From NCBI GenBank assembly GCA_030765065.1, contig CM060984.1:506001-570000 (forward strand): a stretch of 64,000 nucleotides of DNA, in the 5' to 3' direction. Positions 28,001 through 38,151 of this stretch are shown here, piece by piece. Origin of the DNA: Deroplatys truncata (lineage: Eukaryota > Arthropoda > Insecta > Mantodea > Mantidae). The position numbers and the translations under genes are program-made. Positions within the stretch are counted from its first letter, which is position 1; every line of letters starts with the position of its first letter. The notes under the pieces are model-generated. The model made no database searches. It was not told the DNA's origin and worked only from the letters and a program-made list of their open reading frames with translations.

Positions 28001-29712
28001 AATAATTGGTATCGTATTTTTGAGTGGAATGCAATACTTCGCCTACTTACTATAGGCATTTTTTAGACTAGAAGTGTCTGAAAGTGCGAATTTCCGGTGA
28101 AATATTGGTATATTTTTGAGTGGAATGCAATCCTTCGACCACTTACTATAGGTAATTTTTAGACTCGGAGTGTCTGAAAGTGTGAATTTCCGGTGAAATA
28201 TTGGTATCGTATTTCTAAGTGGAATGCAATACTTCCTATAGGCATTTTTTTAGACTAGGAGTGTCTCAAACTGTGCATTTCTGGTGAAATATTGGTATCG
28301 TATTTCTGAGTGGAATGCTAACTTCCTGTATTCACTATACGCATTTTTTAGACTAGGGTGTCTCAAACTGTGAATTTCCGGAAAAATATTGGTATCGTAT
28401 TTTTGAGTGGAATGCAATATTTCGTCTACTTATTATAGGCATTTTTTAGACTCGGAGTTTCTCAAACTGTGAATTTCCGGTGAAATATTGGTATCGTATT
28501 TTTGAGTGGAATGCAATACTTCCTATACTTACTATAGGCATTTTTTAGACTCGGAGTGTCCCAGTGTGAATTTTTGGTGAAATATTGGTATCGCATTTTT
28601 TAATGGAATGCAATACTTCGCCTACTTACTATAGGCATTTTTTAGACTCCGAGTGTCCCAAAGTGTGAATTTCCGGTGAAATATTGGTATCGTATTTTTG
28701 AGCGGAATGCAATACTTGTACTCACTATAGGCATTTCTTAGACTCGGACTGTCTCAAAGTATGAATCTCCGGTGAAATATTGGAATCGTATTTTTGAGTG
28801 TAATGCAATAGGTACATCCTATACTTACTATCGGCATTTTTTAGACTCTTGAGTGTCCCAAAGTGTTAATTTCCGGTTAAATAATGGTATGGTATTTTTG
28901 AGTGGAATGCAATTCCTCGCCTACTTACTATAGGCATTTTTTAGACTCGGAGTGTCCCAAATTGTGAATTTCCGGTGAAATATTGGTATTTTATTTTTGA
29001 GTGGAATGCAATATTTCGCCTACTTACTATAGGCATTTTTTAGCCTAGGAGTGTCTCAAAGTGTGCATTTCGGGTGAAATATTGGTATCGTATTTTTGAG
29101 TGGAATGCAATAATTCCTCTATTTACTATAGGCATTTTTTAAACTAGGAGTGTCTCAAAGTGTTCATTTCTGGTGAAATATTGGTATCGTATTTTTGAGT
29201 GGAATGCAATACTTCCTCTATTTATATACGCATTTTTTAGACTAGGAGTGTCCCAAAGTGTGAATTTCCGGTGAATAGTTGGTATCGTATTTTTGAGTGG
29301 AATGCAATACTTCGCCTACTTACTATAGGCATTTTTTAGACTGGGAGTGTCCCAAAGTGTGAATATCCGGTGAAATAATGGTGTCGTATTTTTGAGTGGA
29401 ATGCAAGTCTTCGCCTACTTAGAATAGGCATTGTTTAGACTCGGAGTGTCCGAAATTGTGCATTTCCGATGAAATATTGGTATCGTATTTTTTAGTGAAA
29501 TGCTATACTTCGCCTACTTACTATAGGCATTTTTTAGACTAGGAGTGTCTGAAAGTGTGAATTTCCGGTGAAATATTGGTATCGTATTTTTGAGTGGAAT
29601 GCAATGCTTCGCCTACTTACTATAGTCATTTTTTTTAGACTGGGAGTGTCTCAAAGTGTGAATTTCCGGTGAAATATTGGTATCTAATTTTTGAGTGGAA
29701 TGCAATACTTCC

Positions 29713-32700
29713 ACTACTTACTATAGGTAATTTTTAGACTCGGAGTGTCTGAAAGTGTGAATTTCCGGTGAAATATTGGTATCGTGTTTGTAAGTGGAAT
29801 GCAATACTTCCTATAGGCATTTTTTTAGACTAGGAGTGTCTCAAACTGTGCATTTCTGGTGAAATATTGGTATCGTATTTCTGAGTGGAATGCAAAATTC
29901 CTGTATTTTCTATACGCATTTTTTAGACTAGGGTGTCTCAAACTGTGAATTTCCGGTAGAATATTGGTATCGTATTTTTGAGTTGAATGCAATATTTCGT
30001 CTACTTATTATAGGCATTTTTTAGACTCGGAATGTCTCAAACTGTGAATTTCCGGTGAAATATTGGTATCGTATTTTTGAGTGGAATGCAATACTTCCTA
30101 TACTTACTATAGGCATTTTTTAGACTCGGAGTGTCCCAAAGTGGGAATTTCCGGTGAAATATTGGTATCGTATTTTTGAGCGGAATGCAATATTTCTACT
30201 CACTATAGGCATTTCTTACACTCGGACTGTCTCAAAGTATGAATTTCCGGTGAAATATTGGAATCGTATTTTTGAGTGTAATGCAATAGGTACATCCTAT
30301 ACTTACTATCGGCCTTTTTTAGACTCTGAGTGTCCCAAAGTGTTAATTTCCGGTTAAATAATGGTATGGTATTTTTGAGTGGAATGCAATTCTTCGCCTA
30401 CTTACTATAGGCATTTGTTAGACTCGGAGTGTCCCAAATTGTGAATTTCCGGTGAAATATTGGGCTCTTATTTTTGAGTGGAATGCAATATTTCGCCTAC
30501 TTACTATAGGCATTTCTTAGACTAGGAGTGTCTCAAAGTGTTCATTTCTGGTGAAATATTGGTATCGTATTTTTGAGTGGAATGCAATATTTCCTCTATT
30601 TGTATACGCATTTTTTAGACTAGGAGTGTCCCAAAGTGTGAATTTCCGGTGAATAGTTGGTATCGTATTTTTGAGTGGAATGCAATACTTCGCCTACTTA
30701 CTATAGGCATTTTTTAGACTGGGAGTGTCCCAAAGTGTGAATATCCGGTGAAATATTGGTGTCGTATTTTTGTGTGGAATGCAATACTTCGTCAACTTAC
30801 TATAGGCAATTTTTTAGACTCGGAGTGTCCGAAATTGTGCATTTCCGATGAAATATTGGTATCGTATTTTTGAGTGGAATGCATGCTTCGCCTACTTACT
30901 ATAGGCAATTTTTAGACTCGGAGTATACCAAAGTGTGAACTTCCAGTGAAATATTGGTATCGTGTTTTTGAGTGGAATGCAATACTTCCTATACTTACTA
31001 TAGGCATGTTTTTAGACTAGGAGTGTCTCAAAGTGTGAATTTCCGGTGAAATATTGGTATCTAATTTTTGAGTGGAATGCAATACTTCCACTACTTACTA
31101 TAGGCATTTTTTAGACTAGGAGTGTCTCAAAGTGAGAATTTTCGGTGAAATATTGGTATCGTATTTTTGAGTGGAATGCCATACTTCGCCTATTTACTAT
31201 AGGCGTTTTTTAGACTCGGAGGATCCCAAAGTGTGAATTTCCGGTGAAATATTGGTATCGTAATTTTTAGTGGAATGCAATACTTCCTATACTTACTATA
31301 TGCATTTTTTGAACTAGGAGTTTCTGAAAGTGTGATTTTCCGGTGAAATATTGGTATCGTGATTTTGAGTGGAATGCAATGCTTCGCCTACTTACTATAG
31401 GCATTTTTTAGACTCGGAGTGTCCCAAAGAGTGAATTTCCGGTGAAATATTGGTATCGTATTTTTGAGTGGAATGCAATACTTCCTATACTTACTATAGG
31501 CATTTTTTTGACTAAGAGTGTCTCAAAGTGTGAATTTCCGGTGAAATATTGGTATCGTATTTTTGAGTGGAATGCAATACTTCCTCTACTTTCTATAGGC
31601 AGTTTTTAGACTAGGAGTGTCTCAAAGTGTGAATTTCCGGTGAAATATTGGTATCTCGTTTTTTGAGAGGAATACAATACCACCTATAGGCATTTTTTAG
31701 ACTAGGAGTGTCCCAAAGTGTGCATTTCCGGTGAAAATTGTATCGTATTTTTGAGTGGAATGCAATGCTTCGCCTACTTACTATAGGCATTTTTTAGACT
31801 AGGAGTTTCTGAATGTGTGAATTTCCGTTGAAATATTGGTATTGTATTTTTGAGTGAACTGCAATACTTCCTATACTTACTATAGGCATTTTTTTAGACT
31901 AAGAGTGTCTCAAAGTGTGAATTTACGGTGAAATATTGGTATCCTATTTTTGAGTGGAATGCAATGCTTCCTGTACTTACTATAGGCATTTTTTAGACTA
32001 GGAGTGTCTCAAAGTGTGAATTTCCGGTGAAATATTGGTATCGTATTTTTGAGTGGAATGCCATACTTCGACTACTTACTATATGCATTTTTTAGACTCG
32101 GAGAGTCTCAAAGTGTGAATTTCCGGGAAATATTGGTATCGTATTTTTGAGTGGAATGCAATAATTCCTCTACTTACTTTAGGCATTTTTTAACTCGGAA
32201 TGTCCCAACCTGTGAATTTCCGGTGAATAATTGGTATCGTATTTTTGAGTGGAATGCAATACTTCGCCTACTTACTATAGGCATTTTTTAGACTAGGAGT
32301 GTCTGAAAGTGTGAATTTCCGGTCAAATATTGGTATCGTATTTCTAAGTGCAATGCAATACTTCCTATAGGCATTTTTTTAGACTAGGAGTGTCTCAAAG
32401 TGTGAATTTCCGGACAAATATTGGTATCGTATTTGAGTGGAATGCAATACTTCCTCTACTTACTATAGGCATTTTTTAGACTCTGAGTGTCTCAAAGTGT
32501 GCATTTCTGGTGAAATATTGGTATCGTATTTCTGAGTGGAATGCAAAATTCCTGTATTTTCTATACGCATTTTTTAGACTAGGGTGTCTCAAACTGTGAA
32601 TTTCCGGTAAAATATTGGTATCGTATTTTTGAGTTGAATGCAATATTTCGTCTACTTATTATAGGCATTTTTTAGACTCGGAATGTCTCAAACTGTGAAT

Positions 32701-32903
32701 TTCCGGTGAAATATTGGTATCGTATTTTTGAGTGGAATGCAATACTTCCTATACTTACTATAGGCATTTTTTAGACTCGGAGTGTCCCAAAGTGTGAATT
32801 TCCGGTGAAATATTGGTATCGTATTTTTGAGCGGAATGCAATATTTCTACTCACTATAGGCATTTCTTAGACTCGGACTGTCTCAAAGTATGAATTTCCG
32901 GTG
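29713..32903 (+). repeat. Segmental duplication of 820-4010 (A-family satellite)
   Basis: This block follows 820-4010 at a constant offset of 28893 bp. Anchors are the GTGTTTGTAAGTGG variant (892/29785), GGTACATCC (1396/30289) and GAGCGGAATGCAAT (3938/32831). At about 32903 it jumps in register to the equivalent of about 4808, so roughly 0.8 kb present at 4010-4808 is missing here. Confidence 0.83.
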
Positions 32904-34306
32904 AAATATTGGTATCGTATTTTTGAGTGGAATGCAATACTTCCACTACTTACTATAGGCATTTTTTTAGACTAGGAGTGTCTCAAAGTGAGAATTTTCG
33001 GTGAAATATTGGTATCGTATTTTTGATTGAATGCCATACTTCGCCTATTTACTATAGGCATTTTTTAGACTCGGAGTATCCCAAAGTGTGAATTTCCGGT
33101 GAAATATTGGTATCGTGATTTTTAGTGGAATGCAATACTTCGCCTACTTACTATATGCATTTTTTGGACTAGGAGTTTCTGAAAGTGTGATTTTCCGGTG
33201 AAATATTGGAATCGTGATTTTGAGTGGAATGCAATGCTTCGCCTACTTACTATAGGCATTTTTTAGACTCGGAGTGTCCCAAAGAGTGAATTTCCGGTGA
33301 AATATTGGTATCGTATTTTTGAGTGGAATGCAATACTTCCTATACTTACTATAGGCATTTTTTTGACTAAGAGTGTCTCAAAGTGTGAATTTCCGGTGAA
33401 ATATTGGTATCTTATTTTTGAGTGGAATGCAATACTTCCTCTACTTTCTATAGGCAGTTTTTAGACTAGGAGTGTCTCAAAGTGTGAATTTCCGGTGAAA
33501 TATTGGTATCGTGTTTTTGAGAGGAATACAATACCACCTATAGGCATTTTTTAGACTAGGAGTGCCTCAAAGTGTGAATTTCCGGTGAAAATTGTATCGT
33601 ATTTTTGAGTGGAATGCAATGCTTTGCCTACTTACTATAGGCATTTTTTAGACTAGGAGTTTTTTAATGTGTGAATTTCCGGTGAAATATTGGTATTGTA
33701 TTTTTGAGTGGAATCCAATACTTCGTCCACTTACTATAGGCATTTTTTAGACTAAGAGTGTCCCAAAGTGTGAATTTCCGGTGAAATATTGGTATCCTAT
33801 TTTTGAGTGGAATGCAATGCTTCCTGTACTTACTATAGGCATTTTTTAGACTAGGAGTGTCTCAAAGTGTGAATTTCCGGTGAAATATTGGTATCGTATT
33901 TTTGAGTGGAATGAAATACTTCCTATAGGCATTGTTTTAGACTAGGAGTGTCTCAAAATGTGAATTTCCGGTGAAATATTGCTATCGTACTTATAAATGG
34001 AATGCAATACTTCCTATACTTACTATAGGCATTTTTTTAGACTAAGAGTGTCTCAAAGTGTGAATTTCCGGTGAAATATTGGTATCCTATTTTTGAGTGG
34101 AATGCAATGCTTCCTGTAGTAGTGGTGGTATTTATTAAGTATTTAGTATTACATTAATTGCATAACACAGTCGCATGGGTCATAAGACCGTACATGCTCT
34201 CTAGATAAATACCTGGTCTGTATACGTGACTTGCAGTATCAACCAGAAAACAACTATTTTTTTTTTTACAATCACCGCACTATATACATACATACATATA
34301 AGATTG

Positions 34307-34342
<36 letters not shown>
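34307..34342 (+). repeat. Homopolymer A36 (T36 on the LINE strand)
   Basis: An unbroken run of A lies in the 3' untranslated part of the LINE. It reads as T on the element strand, so it is not a poly(A) tail. Its length is likely unreliable in any sequencing or assembly. Confidence 0.95.
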
Positions 34343-34343
<1 letters not shown>

Positions 34344-34360
34344 ACACTGAGTCACACACT

Positions 34361-34364
<4 letters not shown>

Positions 34365-34406
<42 letters not shown>
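34365..34406 (+). repeat. (CA)n microsatellite in LINE 3' region
   Basis: About 21 CA units lie between the A36 tract and the end of the reverse-transcriptase frame; on the element strand this is (TG)n. Together with the A36 run it produces a spurious plus-strand frame rich in Lys and Thr-His. Confidence 0.95.
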
Positions 34407-34408
<2 letters not shown>

Positions 34409-34449
34409 CGCGCACAAGTACTCAAGCACCACATATGTTTAAAGAAAAA

Positions 34450-36900
34450 TTACATAAACACCTTATCTCTTAGTACACGTACTTCCATTAAGTATGTGCC
34501 CAAGCTTGGCCAGTTTTGGCTGTTTAGAATCATGTCCCAGCATGCTGTCCTCCGTCTGTTGGAAGCCAAAAATACTTCCGGTAATAGTTTTTTCCTAATA
34601 CCCTCCGTCTGCACGCATGCTGCCAAAATATGCGTCCAGTCTTCTTGTTCCCCGCATAATGGGCAAATCCTCCTGCCATCGTCATCAACAATCTTGCGAG
34701 CTTTCCACCCTCCCAACCTAAGCCATGCTATTCCAGTCCTCTGTTTTATACTCAATTCCAAAATATATGTTTCCTTACCCGACCTAGTTTTTATTTCATT
34801 TTGTAGCTCCAATGTTGATCTTTGTCTACATTCAGATTCGATTTTCTGCCTGTTTATATCGCATAGTCGTCTTTTGACCTTTCTTACAGCACTGTGTGTA
34901 TTTTCATTACCCCTTTGCCAGATATCATTTAAGCCAATTTTTGATAATTCGCGTTGCAACCCCGCTGCCCCCCATTTTGGATGCCCTATGTTGTTTATTT
35001 GATGACGATAACATATTGCTCTCAGAGTTGTTTGATCGCCTTTAATTATTCGCAGCCAGTACCTAACTACGTTTAGTTTAGCAAATACAAAATCTTCCCA
35101 GCATCCTACCTCCCGAAGAACTCCGTAGTTTGAAGTACCCTTCCCCAACCCTAGAATGCGCTTCCAGAAATTGCATTGTATTTTATTTACATTATCCACC
35201 CTCTCCCATCCCCACACTTCACTGCCGTATAGTAATGAGGACCTAACCATTGCTTCATACATGGTCTGTAATGTTTTTACTGGCATATCTGGTACCCGTG
35301 TCAATATCCTTAATACTTCAGAAAGTTGTCCAATCCCTTTGTGTTTTATAAACTCCATGTTCTTGTTCCATTTTCCGCCCATATCAAACCTTACTCCTAA
35401 GTAATCGAAGTGTTTAACATTTTGAATTTCTTCCTCCCCATAGGTCCACTTTTCATGTTGGCCGTACACATATCCATTTTTAAAGGTGACTGTTTTAGTT
35501 TTAAGAATATTTACCTCCATACCCCATTGCCTACAGTATTGTCGAAGAGCGTTTAAACCAGACTGCAAACCTTTTATCGTTTTAGAAAGAACTACAATGT
35601 CATCCGCGTACAAAAGAATTGGTATTTTTTGGTCTGCGATTGTCGGTGCATCTATGTCTTCCTCCGTCATCACGCTAACAACATCATCAATAAACAAATT
35701 AAAGAGTAACGGAGATAGTATACAACCCTGTTTAACTCCCCTCTGCGCTATGTTACATTCTGATGTATTGTGCTGATCGGTCTTGATAACAAACTTAACT
35801 TCTTTATACATTGCCCTAAGTGCTCTAATCATTTTCCCCGAAAGTCCTTTACGTGTTAATTTCTCCCAGAGAGCACTGCGTTCTACAGTATCAAATGCCA
35901 TTTTAAAATCTACAAATACAGTATATACCTTACCACCTTTATTTCTCAAATTGTCATCAATTATTGTTTTCAGAACAAAGACATTGTCAATAGTCGAGAA
36001 ACCTTCCCTAAATCCTGCCTGAAATTTAGAAACCCTATGATGTGTCTTGGCCCAACACTTAATTCTTTCATATAAGATTCTACTGTAAATTTTTCCAAAT
36101 ATAGAGAGCAGCGAGATACCCCTGTAATTTCCTGGAATGCTGTAACTCCCTTTGCCCTTGTAAAGAGGTTGGATAATGGCGGTTTTCCATGCTTCCGGAT
36201 ATTCTCCGCCTTCAAATATTTTATTGAAGCTTTTTCTATAGAAATCTACCATTTTATTAACTTCTAGCGAGATCTTGAAAAACTCAGCTGACAAGCCCTC
36301 TATACCAGCTGCCTTCCCGTTTTTTAAACATTTTATTGCACGAACAACCTCTGCTGTGCTAATTTCATAATCAAGCATTTGCACAATTGGAGCCCCAGTC
36401 ATCCCTTCAGCGGCCAAAGTATTTAATTGTATTCTAAACTCCCCTCCTTCATAGACTGTTTTAAAGTGCTTTATCCATTCTCCAGCAGGGATAGTTGCCT
36501 GAATGGACCTTCGCCTTCGAATCTGTCTAATAACTTTCCACATGTCACCAATTTCCCCATTTTCGACTACTTGACGTACCTCTTCTGCCTTTGCGTCCTG
36601 CCAAGCTGTTTTGCTCTGCTTTAGGACTTCCCTATATGACTTTCTTAGATTTGCAAAAGAAATTCTACGTTCTTCACCCCCCTCTCTTCTGTATTTGATA
36701 AGTGCAGATTCCGCTGCTTTCTTCGCTGTTTTACACTGATCGTTATACCAACTATTTGATGTTAAGCTGTTTGATGCATTACCCCTTCCTGTTAGCATGT
36801 GCGCACTTGCCTTCTGTATAATATTAGTTATGTTCTGTATACTTTCAGTTCCTTTGTGTTGATCTACGTCAAAAGATATAATTTCGTTTACTATAGGCAT
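34450..36900 (-). CDS. LINE ORF2-like reverse transcriptase, N-terminally truncated, with satellite-derived start
   Basis: The open frame has 816 codons. Residues 1-4 (MPIV) and the first base of codon 5 come from the flanking satellite, so the ATG at 36898-36900 is not the element's own start. Residues 5-150 look like the linker between endonuclease and reverse transcriptase, basic and helical (WYNDQCKTAKKAAESA from residue 51). The reverse-transcriptase domain spans roughly 235-505: NYRGISLLS at 258-266; motif A FVDFKMAFD at 329-337 with Asp331; motif B RGVKQGCILSPLLFNLF at 387-403; motif C YADD at 431-434 with the catalytic Asp pair; LGVRF at 501-505. A C-terminal C-X2-C-X7-H-X4-C knuckle (Cys746, Cys749, His757, Cys762) is typical of LINE ORF2 proteins. 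No N-terminal endonuclease is present, so a full-length protein would be some hundreds of residues longer. The intact frame suggests a recent insertion. Enzyme activity is possible, but autonomous retrotransposition is unlikely. Confidence 0.88.
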   Translation of the reverse strand: MPIVNEIISFDVDQHKGTESIQNITNIIQKASAHMLTGRGNASNSLTSNSWYNDQCKTAKKAAESALIKYRREGGEERRISFANLRKSYREVLKQSKTAWQDAKAEEVRQVVENGEIGDMWKVIRQIRRRRSIQATIPAGEWIKHFKTVYEGGEFRIQLNTLAAEGMTGAPIVQMLDYEISTAEVVRAIKCLKNGKAAGIEGLSAEFFKISLEVNKMVDFYRKSFNKIFEGGEYPEAWKTAIIQPLYKGKGSYSIPGNYRGISLLSIFGKIYSRILYERIKCWAKTHHRVSKFQAGFREGFSTIDNVFVLKTIIDDNLRNKGGKVYTVFVDFKMAFDTVERSALWEKLTRKGLSGKMIRALRAMYKEVKFVIKTDQHNTSECNIAQRGVKQGCILSPLLFNLFIDDVVSVMTEEDIDAPTIADQKIPILLYADDIVVLSKTIKGLQSGLNALRQYCRQWGMEVNILKTKTVTFKNGYVYGQHEKWTYGEEEIQNVKHFDYLGVRFDMGGKWNKNMEFIKHKGIGQLSEVLRILTRVPDMPVKTLQTMYEAMVRSSLLYGSEVWGWERVDNVNKIQCNFWKRILGLGKGTSNYGVLREVGCWEDFVFAKLNVVRYWLRIIKGDQTTLRAICYRHQINNIGHPKWGAAGLQRELSKIGLNDIWQRGNENTHSAVRKVKRRLCDINRQKIESECRQRSTLELQNEIKTRSGKETYILELSIKQRTGIAWLRLGGWKARKIVDDDGRRICPLCGEQEDWTHILAACVQTEGIRKKLLPEVFLASNRRRTACWDMILNSQNWPSLGTYLMEVRVLRDKVFM

Positions 36901-38151
36901 TTTTTAGACTAGGAGTGTCTCAAAGTGTGAATTTCCGGTGAAATATTGGTATCGTATTTTTGAGTGGAATGCCATACTTCGACTACTTACTATATGCATT
37001 TTTTAGACTCGGAGTGTCTCAAAGTGTGAATTTCCGGGAAATATTGGTATCGTATTTTTGAGTGGAATGCAATAATTCCTCTACTTACTTTAGGCATTTT
37101 TTAGACTCGGAATGTCCCAAACTGTGAATTTCCGGTGAATAATTGGTATCGTATTTTTGAGTGGAATGCAATACCTCGCCTACTTACTATAGGCATTTTT
37201 TAGACAAGGAGTGTCTGAAAGTGTGAATTTCCGGTGAAATATTGGTATATTTTTGAGTGGAATGCAATCCTTCGACCACTTACTATAGGTAATTTTTAGA
37301 CTAGGAGTGTCTGAAAGTGTGAATTTCGGGTGAAATATTGGTATCGTGTTTTTGAGTGGAATACAATACTTCCTATAGGCATTTTTTTTAGACTAAGAGT
37401 GTCTCAAAGTGTGAATTTCCGGTGAAATCTTGGTATCGTATTTTTGAGTGATATGCAATACTTCTTATACTTACTATAGGTATTTTTTTAGACAGGGAGT
37501 ATCCCAAATTGTGATTTTCCGGTGAAATATTGTTATCGTATTTTTCAGTGGAATGCAAACTTTCTGTGTTTACTATACGCATTTTTTAGATTAGGAGTGT
37601 CTCAAAGTGAGAATTTCAGATGAAATATTCATATTATATTTTTGAGTGAAATGCAATACTTCGCCTACTTACTATATGCATTTTTTAGACTCGGAGTGTC
37701 TGAAAGTATGAAGTTCAGGTAAATTACTGGTATTGTATTTTTGAGTGCAATGCAATAGTTCGTCACCTTACTATAGGCAATTTTTTAGACTCGGAGTGTC
37801 CCAAAGTGTGAATTTCCGGAGAAATATTGATATCGTATTTTTGAGTGTAATGCAATTCTTCGCCTACTTAGAATAGGCATTTTTTAGACTCGGAGTGTCC
37901 CAAATTGTGCATTTCCGATGAAATATTGGTATCGTATTTTTGAGTGGAATGCAATACTTCGCCTACTTACTATAGGCATTTTTTAGACTAGGAGTGTCTG
38001 GAAGTGTGAATTTCCGGTGAAATATTGGTATCGTATTTTTGAGTGGAATGCAATACTTCTTATACTTGCTATAGGCATGTTTTTAGACTAGGAGTGTCTC
38101 AAAGTGTGAATTTCCGGTGAAATATTGGTATCTTATTTTTGAGTGGAATTC

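Larger units (their letters stand above)
1..34118 (+). repeat. ~99-bp satellite array, segment 1
   Basis: This is an uninterrupted head-to-tail array of an A+T-rich monomer of about 99 bp. Recognisable blocks in each monomer are, in order, GTGTCTCAAAGTGTGAA, TTTCCGGTGAAATATTGG, TATCGTATTTTTGAGTGG, AATGCAATACTTC, ACTTACTATAGGC and a T6 tract followed by AGACTAGGA. Short variants of about 88 bp lack the ACTTACT block (for example near 145, 6505 and 7981). A longer variant carries an extra GGTACATCC (1396, 4047, 9144, 20186, 25280, 28811, 30289). All monomers point the same way. No gene lies in this stretch; short open frames here are periodic products of the repeat. The segment holds several orders of higher-order structure, listed separately. 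It begins mid-array at base 1 and is cut at 34118 by the LINE insertion. Confidence 0.97.
34119..36887 (-). mobile_element. 5'-truncated non-LTR retrotransposon (LINE) inserted in the satellite
   Basis: A 2769-bp non-satellite segment splits a monomer between CTTCCTGTA (ends 34118) and TTACTATAGG (starts 36888). The uninterrupted counterpart at 6013-6030 reads through with one extra C, so the insertion replaced a single base and left no visible target-site duplication. The element runs on the minus strand with its 5' end at 36887 and 3' end at 34119. It consists of a long reverse-transcriptase frame and a roughly 330-bp 3' untranslated region with a T36 tract and a (TG)n tract (element strand). 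It ends in ATACCACCACTAC without a poly(A) tail. Missing endonuclease sequence indicates 5' truncation, which is usual for target-primed reverse transcription. The LINE clade could not be assigned by eye. Confidence 0.93.

Noticed and set aside
1-34118. CRISPR array
   Set aside because: There is no alternation of constant repeat and unique spacer. The whole ~99-bp unit is conserved, and the associated elements are eukaryotic transposons.
34226-35002. 258-codon plus-strand frame over the LINE 3' end
   Set aside because: It is made of the A36 run (poly-Lys), the CA tract (Thr-His) and the antisense of the reverse transcriptase; a shadow frame.
35156-36624. Several 65-96 codon frames opposite to or overlapping the LINE frame
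   Set aside because: They overlap the long reverse-transcriptase frame with recognisable motifs and have none of their own.
34119-36887. Target-site duplication flanking the LINE
   Set aside because: The flanks CTTCCTGTA and TTACTATAGG are simply the two halves of one monomer; no repeated flank was found.
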